Positions 22,274 to 28,018 of a stretch of 39,438 bases of DNA are shown here, piece after piece (positions within the stretch are counted from its first letter, which is position 1; each line of letters starts with the position of its first letter). Source of the DNA: Anaerolineales bacterium (GTDB taxonomy: Bacteria; Chloroflexota; Anaerolineae; Anaerolineales; Villigracilaceae); NCBI GenBank assembly GCA_016928525.1, contig JAFGKO010000189.1, forward strand, positions 1 through 39,438, read 5' to 3'. The notes under the pieces were generated by a model. The model was not told where the DNA came from, ran no database searches, and saw nothing but the letters and a program-made list of their open reading frames with translations. Made by a program: the position numbers and the translations under genes.

Positions 22274-22495
22274 ATGCCTCGCATTCGCTGTCACTATCTG
22301 GATTGTATCTTCCTTGACGAAGGGTATTGCAGCGCCGCTGCTGTAGAAATCGACCCTGACACTGGTTGTGCTACCTATTCTCCATCCGAAGATGCTGTTG
22401 ATGATGAATGGGAAGAGGAAGAATTGGAAGAATGGGAGGATGAAGCCGAAGGGGAGGACGATGATCTGTGGATGGATGATGAAGACGATCTGTAA
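22274..22495 (+). CDS. DUF1540-like cysteine protein with an extremely acidic tail
   Basis: A 73-aa protein with an excellent ribosome site (AAGGAGGAAAGT) 10 bases after the VKOR gene. The N-terminal part has four cysteines in the order C-x4-C-x8-C-x11-C: RCHYLDCIFLDEGYCSA, then DTGCATYSP. This spacing and the CSAAAVEID stretch resemble DUF1540, a small putative metal-binding domain. Residues 40-73 are nearly all Glu, Asp and Trp (DEWEEEELEEWEDEAEG and so on). Such a tail could bind cations or mimic nucleic acid. Function is unknown; its place behind VKOR may be chance or may indicate thiol chemistry. Confidence 0.82.
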   Translation: MPRIRCHYLDCIFLDEGYCSAAAVEIDPDTGCATYSPSEDAVDDEWEEEELEEWEDEAEGEDDDLWMDDEDDL

Positions 22496-22526
22496 CCAGG
22501 CTTGAACTCTACTTTTAACGCATCGA

Positions 22527-22570
22527 TAGAGGCGAAGCGCGCCCTTTTGGGCACCCATGCTTCGCCTCTA
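22527..22570. terminator. Long hairpin between converging genes
   Basis: TAGAGGCGAAGC (22527-22538) pairs exactly with GCTTCGCCTCTA (22559-22570); the loop holds a second stem GCCC-TTTT-GGGC. It overlaps the stop codon of the minus-strand methyltransferase gene. No long T-run follows on either strand. It probably ends both transcripts. Confidence 0.7.
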
Positions 22571-23359
22571 CGCGTTTAATGCGTACAACAATATGCCCGC
22601 CGCCACAGCCAGGTTAAGCGAACTGACTTTACCGCGCATGGGCAGGGACACAGTCAGATCGCAGGCAGCAATTTGCTCCGGCGAAAGTCCCTTTTGCTCA
22701 CTGCCAAGCACCAATACCCAGGGGACAGCACCGGGCGCAACTTCGCGATAATCCTTTTGGGCATGGGCCGACGTACCTATCAAATGATAATTACCCTTTT
22801 TTATCCAACTGATAAATTCATCAAAACCGGCTTGCATGACCGGTTTCCAAAAGATCGTCCCCATGCTGGCGCGCACACAGGTGGGATGGTATAGTTCCAC
22901 ACCGCCGTCGAGAAGGAAGAGCGCATCTGCGCCAACGGCGTCGAGTGTGCGCAGGATCGCCCCCACGTTGCCGGGATCTTGCGGTGAGACCAAGGCCACG
23001 CCAGATCGCATGTCACCCAGATCAGAAAAGCTTAAGCTGCGCTGTTTCACCACAGCCAGGATACCTTGCGGGTTGTCCTTTTCGGCCAACGACTCCATCA
23101 CCTTGGCGGAAACAGGTTGAAGATCGAGGCCGATGCGCTGGACATTTTCCAGCAAAGAGGCGGCGTAATCCCCGGTCAGCAAGCCTGGAGCGTAGAGCAA
23201 GGTGTCCACATCCCAGCCAGCTTCGATAGCCAAGCCCACATGATGTAATCCTTCTACCAGGAAGGAGGCGCTTTCCGTCCTGCCTTTGCGCCCTTTGAGC
23301 GAACGAACTCTTTTAACAAGCGGGTTGGAAAGACTGGTGAGCAGCGGGCGTTCATCCAT
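22568..23359 (-). CDS. TrmH/SpoU-family RNA 2'-O-methyltransferase
   Basis: A 263-aa SPOUT methyltransferase. The N-terminal substrate-binding part shows LSNPLVKRVRSLKGRKGR and ASFLVEGLHHVGLA. The catalytic knot shows the three SpoU motifs: SPQDPGNVGAILRTLDAVGAD, LVLGSEQKGLS, and LPMRGKVSSLNLAVAAGILLYAL. Such enzymes methylate ribose in rRNA or tRNA, but the target cannot be told. I prefer the ATG at 23359; a GTG at 23374 is in frame. A -10-like TACAAT ends about 6 bases before the ATG, so the message may be leaderless. Confidence 0.93.
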   Translation of the reverse strand: MDERPLLTSLSNPLVKRVRSLKGRKGRTESASFLVEGLHHVGLAIEAGWDVDTLLYAPGLLTGDYAASLLENVQRIGLDLQPVSAKVMESLAEKDNPQGILAVVKQRSLSFSDLGDMRSGVALVSPQDPGNVGAILRTLDAVGADALFLLDGGVELYHPTCVRASMGTIFWKPVMQAGFDEFISWIKKGNYHLIGTSAHAQKDYREVAPGAVPWVLVLGSEQKGLSPEQIAACDLTVSLPMRGKVSSLNLAVAAGILLYALNA

Positions 23360-23380
23360 GCGTTGATTGTACACTTAAAC

Positions 23381-23413
23381 ACACCCCCGGTTTCTCTAAG
23401 AAACCGGGGGTGT
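23381..23413 (-). terminator. Terminator after the cupredoxin gene
   Basis: ACACCCCCGGTTTCT (23381-23395) and its exact complement (23399-23413) form a 15-base stem with a 3-base loop. It lies 19 bases beyond the cupredoxin stop on the minus strand and is followed by GTTTAAG. The stem is strong, the T-tail short. Confidence 0.75.
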
Positions 23414-23432
23414 CAAAAAGAGAAGTGCCCAA

Positions 23433-23840
23433 TCACTCAGCAACAACGGTCAAGCTGCCGACCATACCAGCCAGGTAGTGGCCTGGAGTCCCGCAAACGA
23501 TCTGATATTCGCCAGGTTCGCTGGGCGCAGTAAAAGTATAGGCGCCAGATGTACCCGGCTCCAATTCGGCTTCCCAATAGATGTTCGCCTCGTCTTCGTC
23601 CCCAAAATCATCGCCCACCTCCGTGCCTAATTTCATAATGACGAATTCATGCTCTACAGCGCCATTATTGGAAAGCTCCAACGTGATTTCCTGACCCGCC
23701 GGGATGATGTAATCGAAAGGTTCAAACATGAATTCGACCATATCCACCCTCAGGTTGGTGGTCGGACCACCGTTACCGCAAGCGGCTAAAGCTAACGCAA
23801 AGCCCAACAGGATAGAAAACAATATCGAAAATCTTTTCAT
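23433..23840 (-). CDS. Cupredoxin-domain lipoprotein (blue copper protein)
   Basis: A 135-aa exported lipoprotein: MKRFSILFSILLGFALALAAC gives a lipobox with Cys21. The rest is a plastocyanin-like fold. The type 1 copper ligands are all in place: His64 (EHEFVIMK), Cys116, His121 and Met126 (CGTPGHYLAGM). It should carry single electrons at the outer face of the membrane, for example to a terminal oxidase or a nitrogen-oxide reductase, but no such gene is nearby. AAGGAG precedes the ATG. It is a single-gene unit with its own terminator. Confidence 0.92.
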   Translation of the reverse strand: MKRFSILFSILLGFALALAACGNGGPTTNLRVDMVEFMFEPFDYIIPAGQEITLELSNNGAVEHEFVIMKLGTEVGDDFGDEDEANIYWEAELEPGTSGAYTFTAPSEPGEYQIVCGTPGHYLAGMVGSLTVVAE

Positions 23841-24018
23841 CTTACAACTCCTTGTAATACTGACATTTTTTATCTGAATCAGTTTACTTTCAAAGGGCTG
23901 CTTTCAACAATCATCCAATCGAATGATTTTTCTATCATCCCCTGCTCATATTCCAGCGCGCGAATGATAATTTTCTGATAGACTTGAACCATCGTCGACA
24001 TCGACTGGAGGATCCCCC

Positions 24019-25140
24019 ATGACTGATATGCATTTTTCAGACCTTGACCCACATGCACGCATCCTGCTCGGACCCGGGCCTGGTATGGCCGCCCCTCGCG
24101 TGGTGCGCGTGATGGCCACTCCCCCGGTGGGACACCTGGACCCAGACCTGCTCAAAATCTACGCCGAAGAACAGGAATTGTTGCGCTACGTCTTCCAGAC
24201 CGAAAACGAATGGACCTTCGCGCTCTCTGGCACAGGTACCTCCGGTATGGAAGCCGCACTGACCAACCTGATCGAACCCGGTGACGATGTTCTCGTCACC
24301 ATCATCGGCTATTTCGGTGAACGCCTGGCCGAGATCGCCACACGCCTGGGCGCGAACGTGGAGCGCGTCAGCAAATCGCTGGGCGAAATCTTCACAGTTG
24401 AAGAAATCGAAGCCGCGCTCAAGCAGAAAAAATACAAAATCTTTGCCTTCGTGCATGCCGAGACATCCACTGGCGCGGAGCAGTTACACGTCAAAGAGAT
24501 CGTAGATGCTGCCCACAAGCAAGGCGCGCTGGTGGTGATGGATACAGTCACCTCGCTGGGCAGCATCCCGCTCAAAGTGGACGAATGGGGCGTGGATGTG
24601 GCCTACTCTGCCAGCCAGAAGGGACTGGGCGCGCCCAGCGGACTGGCGCCTATCACTGTTGGCCCACGCGCGCGGGAAGCCATCGAGAAACGTACAAAGC
24701 CGGTTTCTTCGTTCTATCTGGATCTGAAACAATATGCCAACTACTGGGGCGGCGCGCATGGTTACCATCACACCGCTTCCGCCAGCCTGCATTATGCCTT
24801 ACGCGAAGCCTTGCGCATGATCTACGAGGAAGGCCTGGATAACGTCCATGCCCGCATGCGCAAAAACGCCGAACTGCTCTGGAACGGGCTGGAAACCATC
24901 GACATCCCGCCCTTCATCCCGCTCGCGTATAGACTCCCGCCCCTGACCACCGCGCGAGTTCCGGCTGGGGTCGATCCGCACAAAGTCCGTGCGCAGTTGT
25001 TGAGTGAGTACAATATCGAGATTGCGGCGGGCTTTGGCGCTTTGAAAGACCAGGTCTGGCGCATCGGGCTGATGGGCTATTCCAGCCGGGTGGAGAATAT
25101 CACCCTGTTCCTGGCAGCGATGGAGGAATTGCTTGGGTAA
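24019..25140 (+). CDS. Class V aminotransferase (alanine-glyoxylate / serine-glyoxylate type)
   Basis: A 373-aa PLP enzyme. It starts with the family segment LLGPGPGMAAPRVVRVMATPPVGHLDP, has the cofactor-binding LSGTGTSGMEAALTNL, HAETSTGAEQ, VVMDTVTSLGSIPL, and the PLP lysine Lys201 in YSASQKGLGAPSG. The C-terminal GALKDQVWRIGLMGYSS is typical. It transfers an amino group between alanine or serine and glyoxylate in photorespiration-like or C1 pathways; substrate choice cannot be read. GGAGG stands 9 bases before the ATG. The 178-base region before it is divergent with the cupredoxin gene and has no clear promoter to my eye. Confidence 0.94.
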   Translation: MTDMHFSDLDPHARILLGPGPGMAAPRVVRVMATPPVGHLDPDLLKIYAEEQELLRYVFQTENEWTFALSGTGTSGMEAALTNLIEPGDDVLVTIIGYFGERLAEIATRLGANVERVSKSLGEIFTVEEIEAALKQKKYKIFAFVHAETSTGAEQLHVKEIVDAAHKQGALVVMDTVTSLGSIPLKVDEWGVDVAYSASQKGLGAPSGLAPITVGPRAREAIEKRTKPVSSFYLDLKQYANYWGGAHGYHHTASASLHYALREALRMIYEEGLDNVHARMRKNAELLWNGLETIDIPPFIPLAYRLPPLTTARVPAGVDPHKVRAQLLSEYNIEIAAGFGALKDQVWRIGLMGYSSRVENITLFLAAMEELLG

Positions 25141-25148
25141 TTATTAGA

Positions 25149-25233
25149 TTTGCCGATGGTCGAGTGGCGGCGGGCCTTGATACACCGCTTCGCGGTACTC
25201 GACCAACGCCGCTGTATCGAGACCATCGGCAAA
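25149..25233. repeat. REP-like composite palindrome
   Basis: TTTGCCGATGGTC (25149-25161) and its exact complement (25221-25233) enclose smaller paired blocks: GTCGAG/CTCGAC, GGCGGCG/CGCCGC, TTGATACA/TGTATCGA, and a central CCGC-TTC-GCGG. The inner blocks occur in the same order on both sides, so they cannot all pair at once. The core resembles the GATACACCGCTTCGCGGTACTCGACC type of interspersed element that I associate with high-GC bacteria. It fills the gap between the aminotransferase and CDF genes. Confidence 0.75.
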
Positions 25234-25256
25234 AGCACGTTTTACAGGTAATAATC

Positions 25257-25922
25257 ATGACAACACTTACTGAAAAATCTATCCTAGATCGTTACTGGAA
25301 CTATGCCCTCTGGCTGGCGGTCTTCACCATCCTGTACAACCTGGCCGAGGGGCTGATTTCCATTTTCTTCGGCCTCTCCGATGAAACGCTGACGCTCTTC
25401 GGCTTCGGCGTGGACAGCTTCATCGAGGTCATGTCAGGGGTTGGCATCCTGGCGATGGTGCTGCGCATCCGTCAGAACCCGGATACCGACCGCTCCACGT
25501 TCGAGCGGACTGCCCTGCGCATCACGGGCACGAGTTTCTACATCCTGGTGGCCGGTCTCGCAATAACCGCCGTCTACAACTTCGTCGTCGACCACAAACC
25601 CGAGACCACCCTGCCGGGACTGATCATCTCGGTCATCTCCATCGCGGTCATGTGGGCGCTGGTGGCAAGCAAACGCAAGGTGGGGCGCGAACTCGACTCC
25701 TCCCCCATCCTGGCGGACGCCAACTGCACGCTGGTCTGCATTTACATGTCGCTGGTGCTGCTGGCTTCCAGCCTGATCTACGAATTGACCGGCTTCGGTT
25801 TTATCGACAGCCTGGGCGCGATCGGGTTGATCTATTTTTCATACAATGAGGGCAAGGAAGCCTTTGAAAAGGCGGCGGGTATGGAATGTAGTTGTGAAGA
25901 AGGTGAATGTGATAGAAAATGA
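25257..25922 (+). CDS. CDF-type cation transporter without the cytosolic domain
   Basis: A 221-aa membrane protein with about six helices. The pattern YNLAEGLISIFFGLSDETLTLFGFGVDSFIEVMSGV matches the first metal-site helices of cation diffusion facilitators, and PILADANCTLVCIYMSLVLL the later one. The usual C-terminal ferredoxin-like cytosolic domain is missing. Instead the protein ends in a cysteine/acid tail, MECSCEEGECDRK, likely to bind a metal such as Zn, Cu or Cd. I chose the ATG at 25257; a longer frame from 25164 reads through the palindrome. Substrate is unknown. It may export a heavy metal, which fits the nearby cupredoxin only loosely. Confidence 0.85.
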   Translation: MTTLTEKSILDRYWNYALWLAVFTILYNLAEGLISIFFGLSDETLTLFGFGVDSFIEVMSGVGILAMVLRIRQNPDTDRSTFERTALRITGTSFYILVAGLAITAVYNFVVDHKPETTLPGLIISVISIAVMWALVASKRKVGRELDSSPILADANCTLVCIYMSLVLLASSLIYELTGFGFIDSLGAIGLIYFSYNEGKEAFEKAAGMECSCEEGECDRK

Positions 25923-25946
25923 CAATTCCATGAAGATGGTATAAAC

Positions 25947-27122
25947 ATGATTGAATTTTCTGAGTTTAATGAAGAGCACGAAAATGGATATGCTTTTCCA
26001 CTAGAAAAGCGTTCAGAAATCGATTGTGAATTGACAGATTCTGAATCAACTGCAGTGATATTCAAGAAAGGAAAAGGCTACGTTTTCGTACTTTTCAAAA
26101 ACCCAATTGAAAATTCAGCCACTTCATATCTAAAGGCAATTGAAAGTGCAAGCAAGTCTTTGGATATTTTGTCAATTAAGGGATTGTTCAATTCAAACAT
26201 CAAATCACCTTTGCCCCATTATCTCAGGTGGTCAATAGAAAAAGATGGCATCTCCGTGGAGCTAACCCAGCAATCAATTTCAAATATCACATTACGGCAG
26301 AATTCTTACCCCACGTTTAGAATCGATAATTGCAACGATTGCTTTAGGTTTTACAGATTGGCTCAGATTTCACCTGACATTTACGATTCATATAGGAATC
26401 TATGGTTATGCTTTGAGTGGTTATTGAGCGAGAAGCACCCAATCAGGGAAAAAGAACATGAAAAGGATTGGGTGAAAAGAGCATTCGCAGAATTTACTGA
26501 GTTAGCCCATGATGCTGAGCTTATGCAATTGTTAAAAACAGTCAATTCCAATGCTCTAATAGACACCCTTTACAAAGAAACCCGCCTCCAACTCTTTCAC
26601 GCTAAATCAAATGAGAATTATCTCATACCAAACAAGCACAATGACAAACTAAAAGTTGGAAATTCCCTAAACATGCTAACCATAGTGGTTGACTCAATGA
26701 TTAGCTACTATTGTGATAACCCTCCTCACAAAAGTTGGATTAACCCAACAATTTTTGTCGATCCGTATAAGGATATGTTTAAAGATTTGAAAACTTACAT
26801 CTCTAACATTAAAGTTAACGGCATTTTAGATGAGCAAGTTTTCAAAAAACATTCTGACAATCTTGATTTTGCGTCGTGCAAACATTCAGCAAAAAAAGAA
26901 GGCGACCATGTTAGCCACAGATTGATGGCAAAAATCGATACAAGCAATTCAAGCCAGTCGGCTGTTTCTAGATTTTCACATGTTAGTAAAACAGGTAAAG
27001 AATTACTTGCGTTTACAATGGATGACGAGCTTTCTCTAAAAGATGTGAAATCAATAGATTTCATCTCGACACTTGAAATGTCGTTTATAGAACGCGCAAG
27101 GACTTACAACTACCGCTTTTAG
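25947..27122 (+). CDS. Unknown protein with R-x4-H motif (HEPN-like?), AT-rich
   Basis: A 391-aa soluble protein in noticeably AT-rich DNA, with codon use (AAA, ATT, TTT) unlike its neighbours, so it was probably acquired by transfer. The N-terminal half (about 1-125) looks beta-rich. The second half is helical, with YRNLWLCFEWLLSEKHP followed by ETRLQLFHAKSNEN, in which Arg213 and His218 form R-x4-H, the catalytic pattern of HEPN ribonucleases. Larger proteins with this helix arrangement (a tryptophan helix, then R-x4-6-H) are known from MauJ-like and ApeA/HEPN groups. No antitoxin or toxin gene is directly adjacent. The HEPN assignment is a guess from the motif alone. Confidence 0.7.
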   Translation: MIEFSEFNEEHENGYAFPLEKRSEIDCELTDSESTAVIFKKGKGYVFVLFKNPIENSATSYLKAIESASKSLDILSIKGLFNSNIKSPLPHYLRWSIEKDGISVELTQQSISNITLRQNSYPTFRIDNCNDCFRFYRLAQISPDIYDSYRNLWLCFEWLLSEKHPIREKEHEKDWVKRAFAEFTELAHDAELMQLLKTVNSNALIDTLYKETRLQLFHAKSNENYLIPNKHNDKLKVGNSLNMLTIVVDSMISYYCDNPPHKSWINPTIFVDPYKDMFKDLKTYISNIKVNGILDEQVFKKHSDNLDFASCKHSAKKEGDHVSHRLMAKIDTSNSSQSAVSRFSHVSKTGKELLAFTMDDELSLKDVKSIDFISTLEMSFIERARTYNYRF

Positions 27123-27175
27123 CAATCAGATGTAGCAAAGAAACGATAAGGTAGCTGTGCCAAGCAAGCTAAAGA

Positions 27176-27541
27176 TCACGCTTTAAAAAACAGCACAAAC
27201 TGAGAAGCGAAATAAGTCACGATGGCTACCGAGATGGCCAAGTTTCCAGAGATTAAAACAAAGCCCAAAGCACCGGATAACAGATACAAAGAAAAACCGA
27301 CAATGATCGCAAGGATCAGCGCCTTTCTTTGGATCAGTTCACCACGCGAGTCGCGCCGCAAGGGCAAAAAAGGATTCGTCAAATCAACGTGGAACCAGCC
27401 GCTGTGGAGATAGAGCAAGAACAAACCAAAGAATACAAGCGCAAGAATCAAGGCTTTCCAATGGAAACCAAGCACAAGTATGCTGAAAGCCAAGCTCAAA
27501 ATCAGTCTGGAAATATAGTAAGGCAAGAACTCTCTTTTCAT
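27176..27541 (-). CDS. Four-helix membrane protein paired with an XRE regulator
   Basis: A 121-aa protein with about four hydrophobic helices in two pairs (residues 8-45 and 73-118). A charged loop, RRDSRGELIQRKA, separates them; the DSRGELIQ pattern also appears in DUF2178-like membrane proteins that accompany small XRE regulators. Its ATG overlaps the stop of the XRE gene by 4 bases, so both are made together from the operator-controlled promoter. Its job is unknown; such pairs are sometimes thought to respond to membrane stress. Confidence 0.82.
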   Translation of the reverse strand: MKREFLPYYISRLILSLAFSILVLGFHWKALILALVFFGLFLLYLHSGWFHVDLTNPFLPLRRDSRGELIQRKALILAIIVGFSLYLLSGALGFVLISGNLAISVAIVTYFASQFVLFFKA

Positions 27542-27756
27542 TCGACATCATCCTTCAGCCAGAAAATTTGCTCGATGGTAACGCCTAAGGTTTTACTGAT
27601 CCGCAAGGCCGTCTCGATGGTTGGGATAAAGCGTCCGCTTTCAATCGAAACGATAGAGACCCTGGCAACGCCGACCCGTTCAGCCAACTGCGCCTGGGTC
27701 ATTCCCAACTCCCCACGAAGCGTTTTGATATTATTTCCTACACTTTTATGCGCCAT
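27538..27756 (-). CDS. XRE/Cro-type helix-turn-helix regulator
   Basis: A 72-aa protein that is one HTH_3 domain: NNIKTLRGELGMTQAQLAER, then VGVARVSIVSIESGRFIPTI and LGVTIEQIFWLKDD. This is the short YozG/Cro-like regulator type. It most likely represses its own operon by binding the two 16-base sites upstream. The predicted transcription start coincides with the ATG at 27756 and there is no ribosome site, so the message appears leaderless. The next gene, a membrane protein, overlaps by 4 bases. Confidence 0.93.
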   Translation of the reverse strand: MAHKSVGNNIKTLRGELGMTQAQLAERVGVARVSIVSIESGRFIPTIETALRISKTLGVTIEQIFWLKDDVE

Positions 27757-27758
27757 AA

Positions 27759-27774
27759 GTTAAGCATACTTAAC
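27759..27774. promoter_or_regulatory. Operator O1, overlapping the -10 of the XRE promoter
   Basis: GTTAAGCATACTTAAC is a perfect dyad (GTTAAG-CATA-CTTAAC). It covers the minus-strand -10 (TATGCT, 27768-27763). A near copy (O2) lies 28 bases away. Confidence 0.75.
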
Positions 27775-27791
27775 ATCGGCCAAAATGTCAA
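27763..27791 (-). promoter_or_regulatory. Promoter of the XRE/membrane protein pair
   Basis: On the minus strand TTGACA (27791-27786) and TATGCT (27768-27763) are exactly 17 bases apart. The start of transcription would be at or next to the ATG (27756). Both hexamers are overlapped by or touch the two operator copies, the layout of an autorepressed promoter. Confidence 0.75.
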
Positions 27792-27802
27792 GTATACTTA
27801 AC
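27787..27802. promoter_or_regulatory. Operator O2, between the XRE and ABC-F promoters
   Basis: GTCAAGTATACTTAAC matches O1 at 14 of 16 positions. It covers the -35 of the XRE promoter and also lies at the -35 position of the plus-strand ABC-F leader promoter (-10 at 27818), so one regulator could control both directions. Confidence 0.7.
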
Positions 27803-27814
27803 GTCACAATTTTG

Positions 27815-27823
27815 TGCTATAAT
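27815..27823 (+). promoter_or_regulatory. Extended -10 promoter of the ABC-F leader
   Basis: TGCTATAAT is an extended -10 (TGN plus TATAAT at 27818-27823). Transcription would start near 27830, leaving a leader of about 190 bases before the ABC-F ATG. The -35 is poor and overlaps O2. Confidence 0.6.
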
Positions 27824-27855
27824 CGCAGCGTTCGCAACGAATAGGAGCGCAAGGA

Positions 27856-27873
27856 ATGACGGACAGCCTGTAG
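27856..27873 (+). CDS. Leader peptide MTDSL of the ABC-F gene
   Basis: ATG ACG GAC AGC CTG TAG, with AGGAG 8 bases and AAGGA directly upstream of the ATG. Its position at the start of a terminator-ending leader suggests that ribosome progress here is sensed. Only the sequence arrangement supports it. Confidence 0.4.
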   Translation: MTDSL

Positions 27874-27970
27874 TCAATCAAGTTTTCAGGGCACCAACCC
27901 GCTTAGCAGAGCGACCTCAAGTTGCATCTGCATATCCCGCAAGCATGAGTCTTGCGGGATGATAAACCGG

Positions 27971-27998
27971 CCGAGGCTTGCCCTCGGTTTTGTTTTTT
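27971..27998 (+). terminator. Intrinsic terminator in the ABC-F leader
   Basis: CCGAGG (27971-27976) pairs with CCTCGG (27982-27987) and is followed by TTTTGTTTTTT. It lies 20 bases before the ABC-F ATG, with no gene before it on this strand except the 5-codon ORF, so it either ends a small RNA or attenuates the ABC-F gene. Confidence 0.85.
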
Positions 27999-28018
27999 AA
28001 ATTACTACAGGATACCTT

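Larger units (their letters stand above)
27830..28018 (+). promoter_or_regulatory. Structured leader of the ABC-F gene (probable attenuator)
   Basis: The leader holds a 5-codon ORF and three hairpins. HP1: GCAGA (27906-27910) with TCTGC (27927-27931), with an inner CGAC/GTTG. HP2: ATCCCGCAAG (27934-27943) with CTTGCGGGAT (27951-27960). HP3 is a terminator. Alternative pairing is possible: GCAAGC in HP2 complements GCTTGC in HP3, and CGCAAG near the short ORF's ribosome site complements CTTGCG in HP2. Ribosome stalling on the short ORF could thus release the terminator, as in known antibiotic-induced ABC-F genes. A separate small RNA ending at HP3 is the alternative. Confidence 0.5.

Noticed and set aside
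25947..27756. Toxin-antitoxin system formed by the HEPN-like protein and the XRE regulator
   Set aside because: They are on opposite strands, separated by the membrane-protein gene, and the XRE gene is coupled to that gene instead; no antitoxin pairing is visible.
27830..28018. 6S RNA, SRP RNA or a known metabolite riboswitch in the ABC-F leader
   Set aside because: I looked for the conserved SRP loop and for common riboswitch cores and found none; the arrangement fits an attenuator better.
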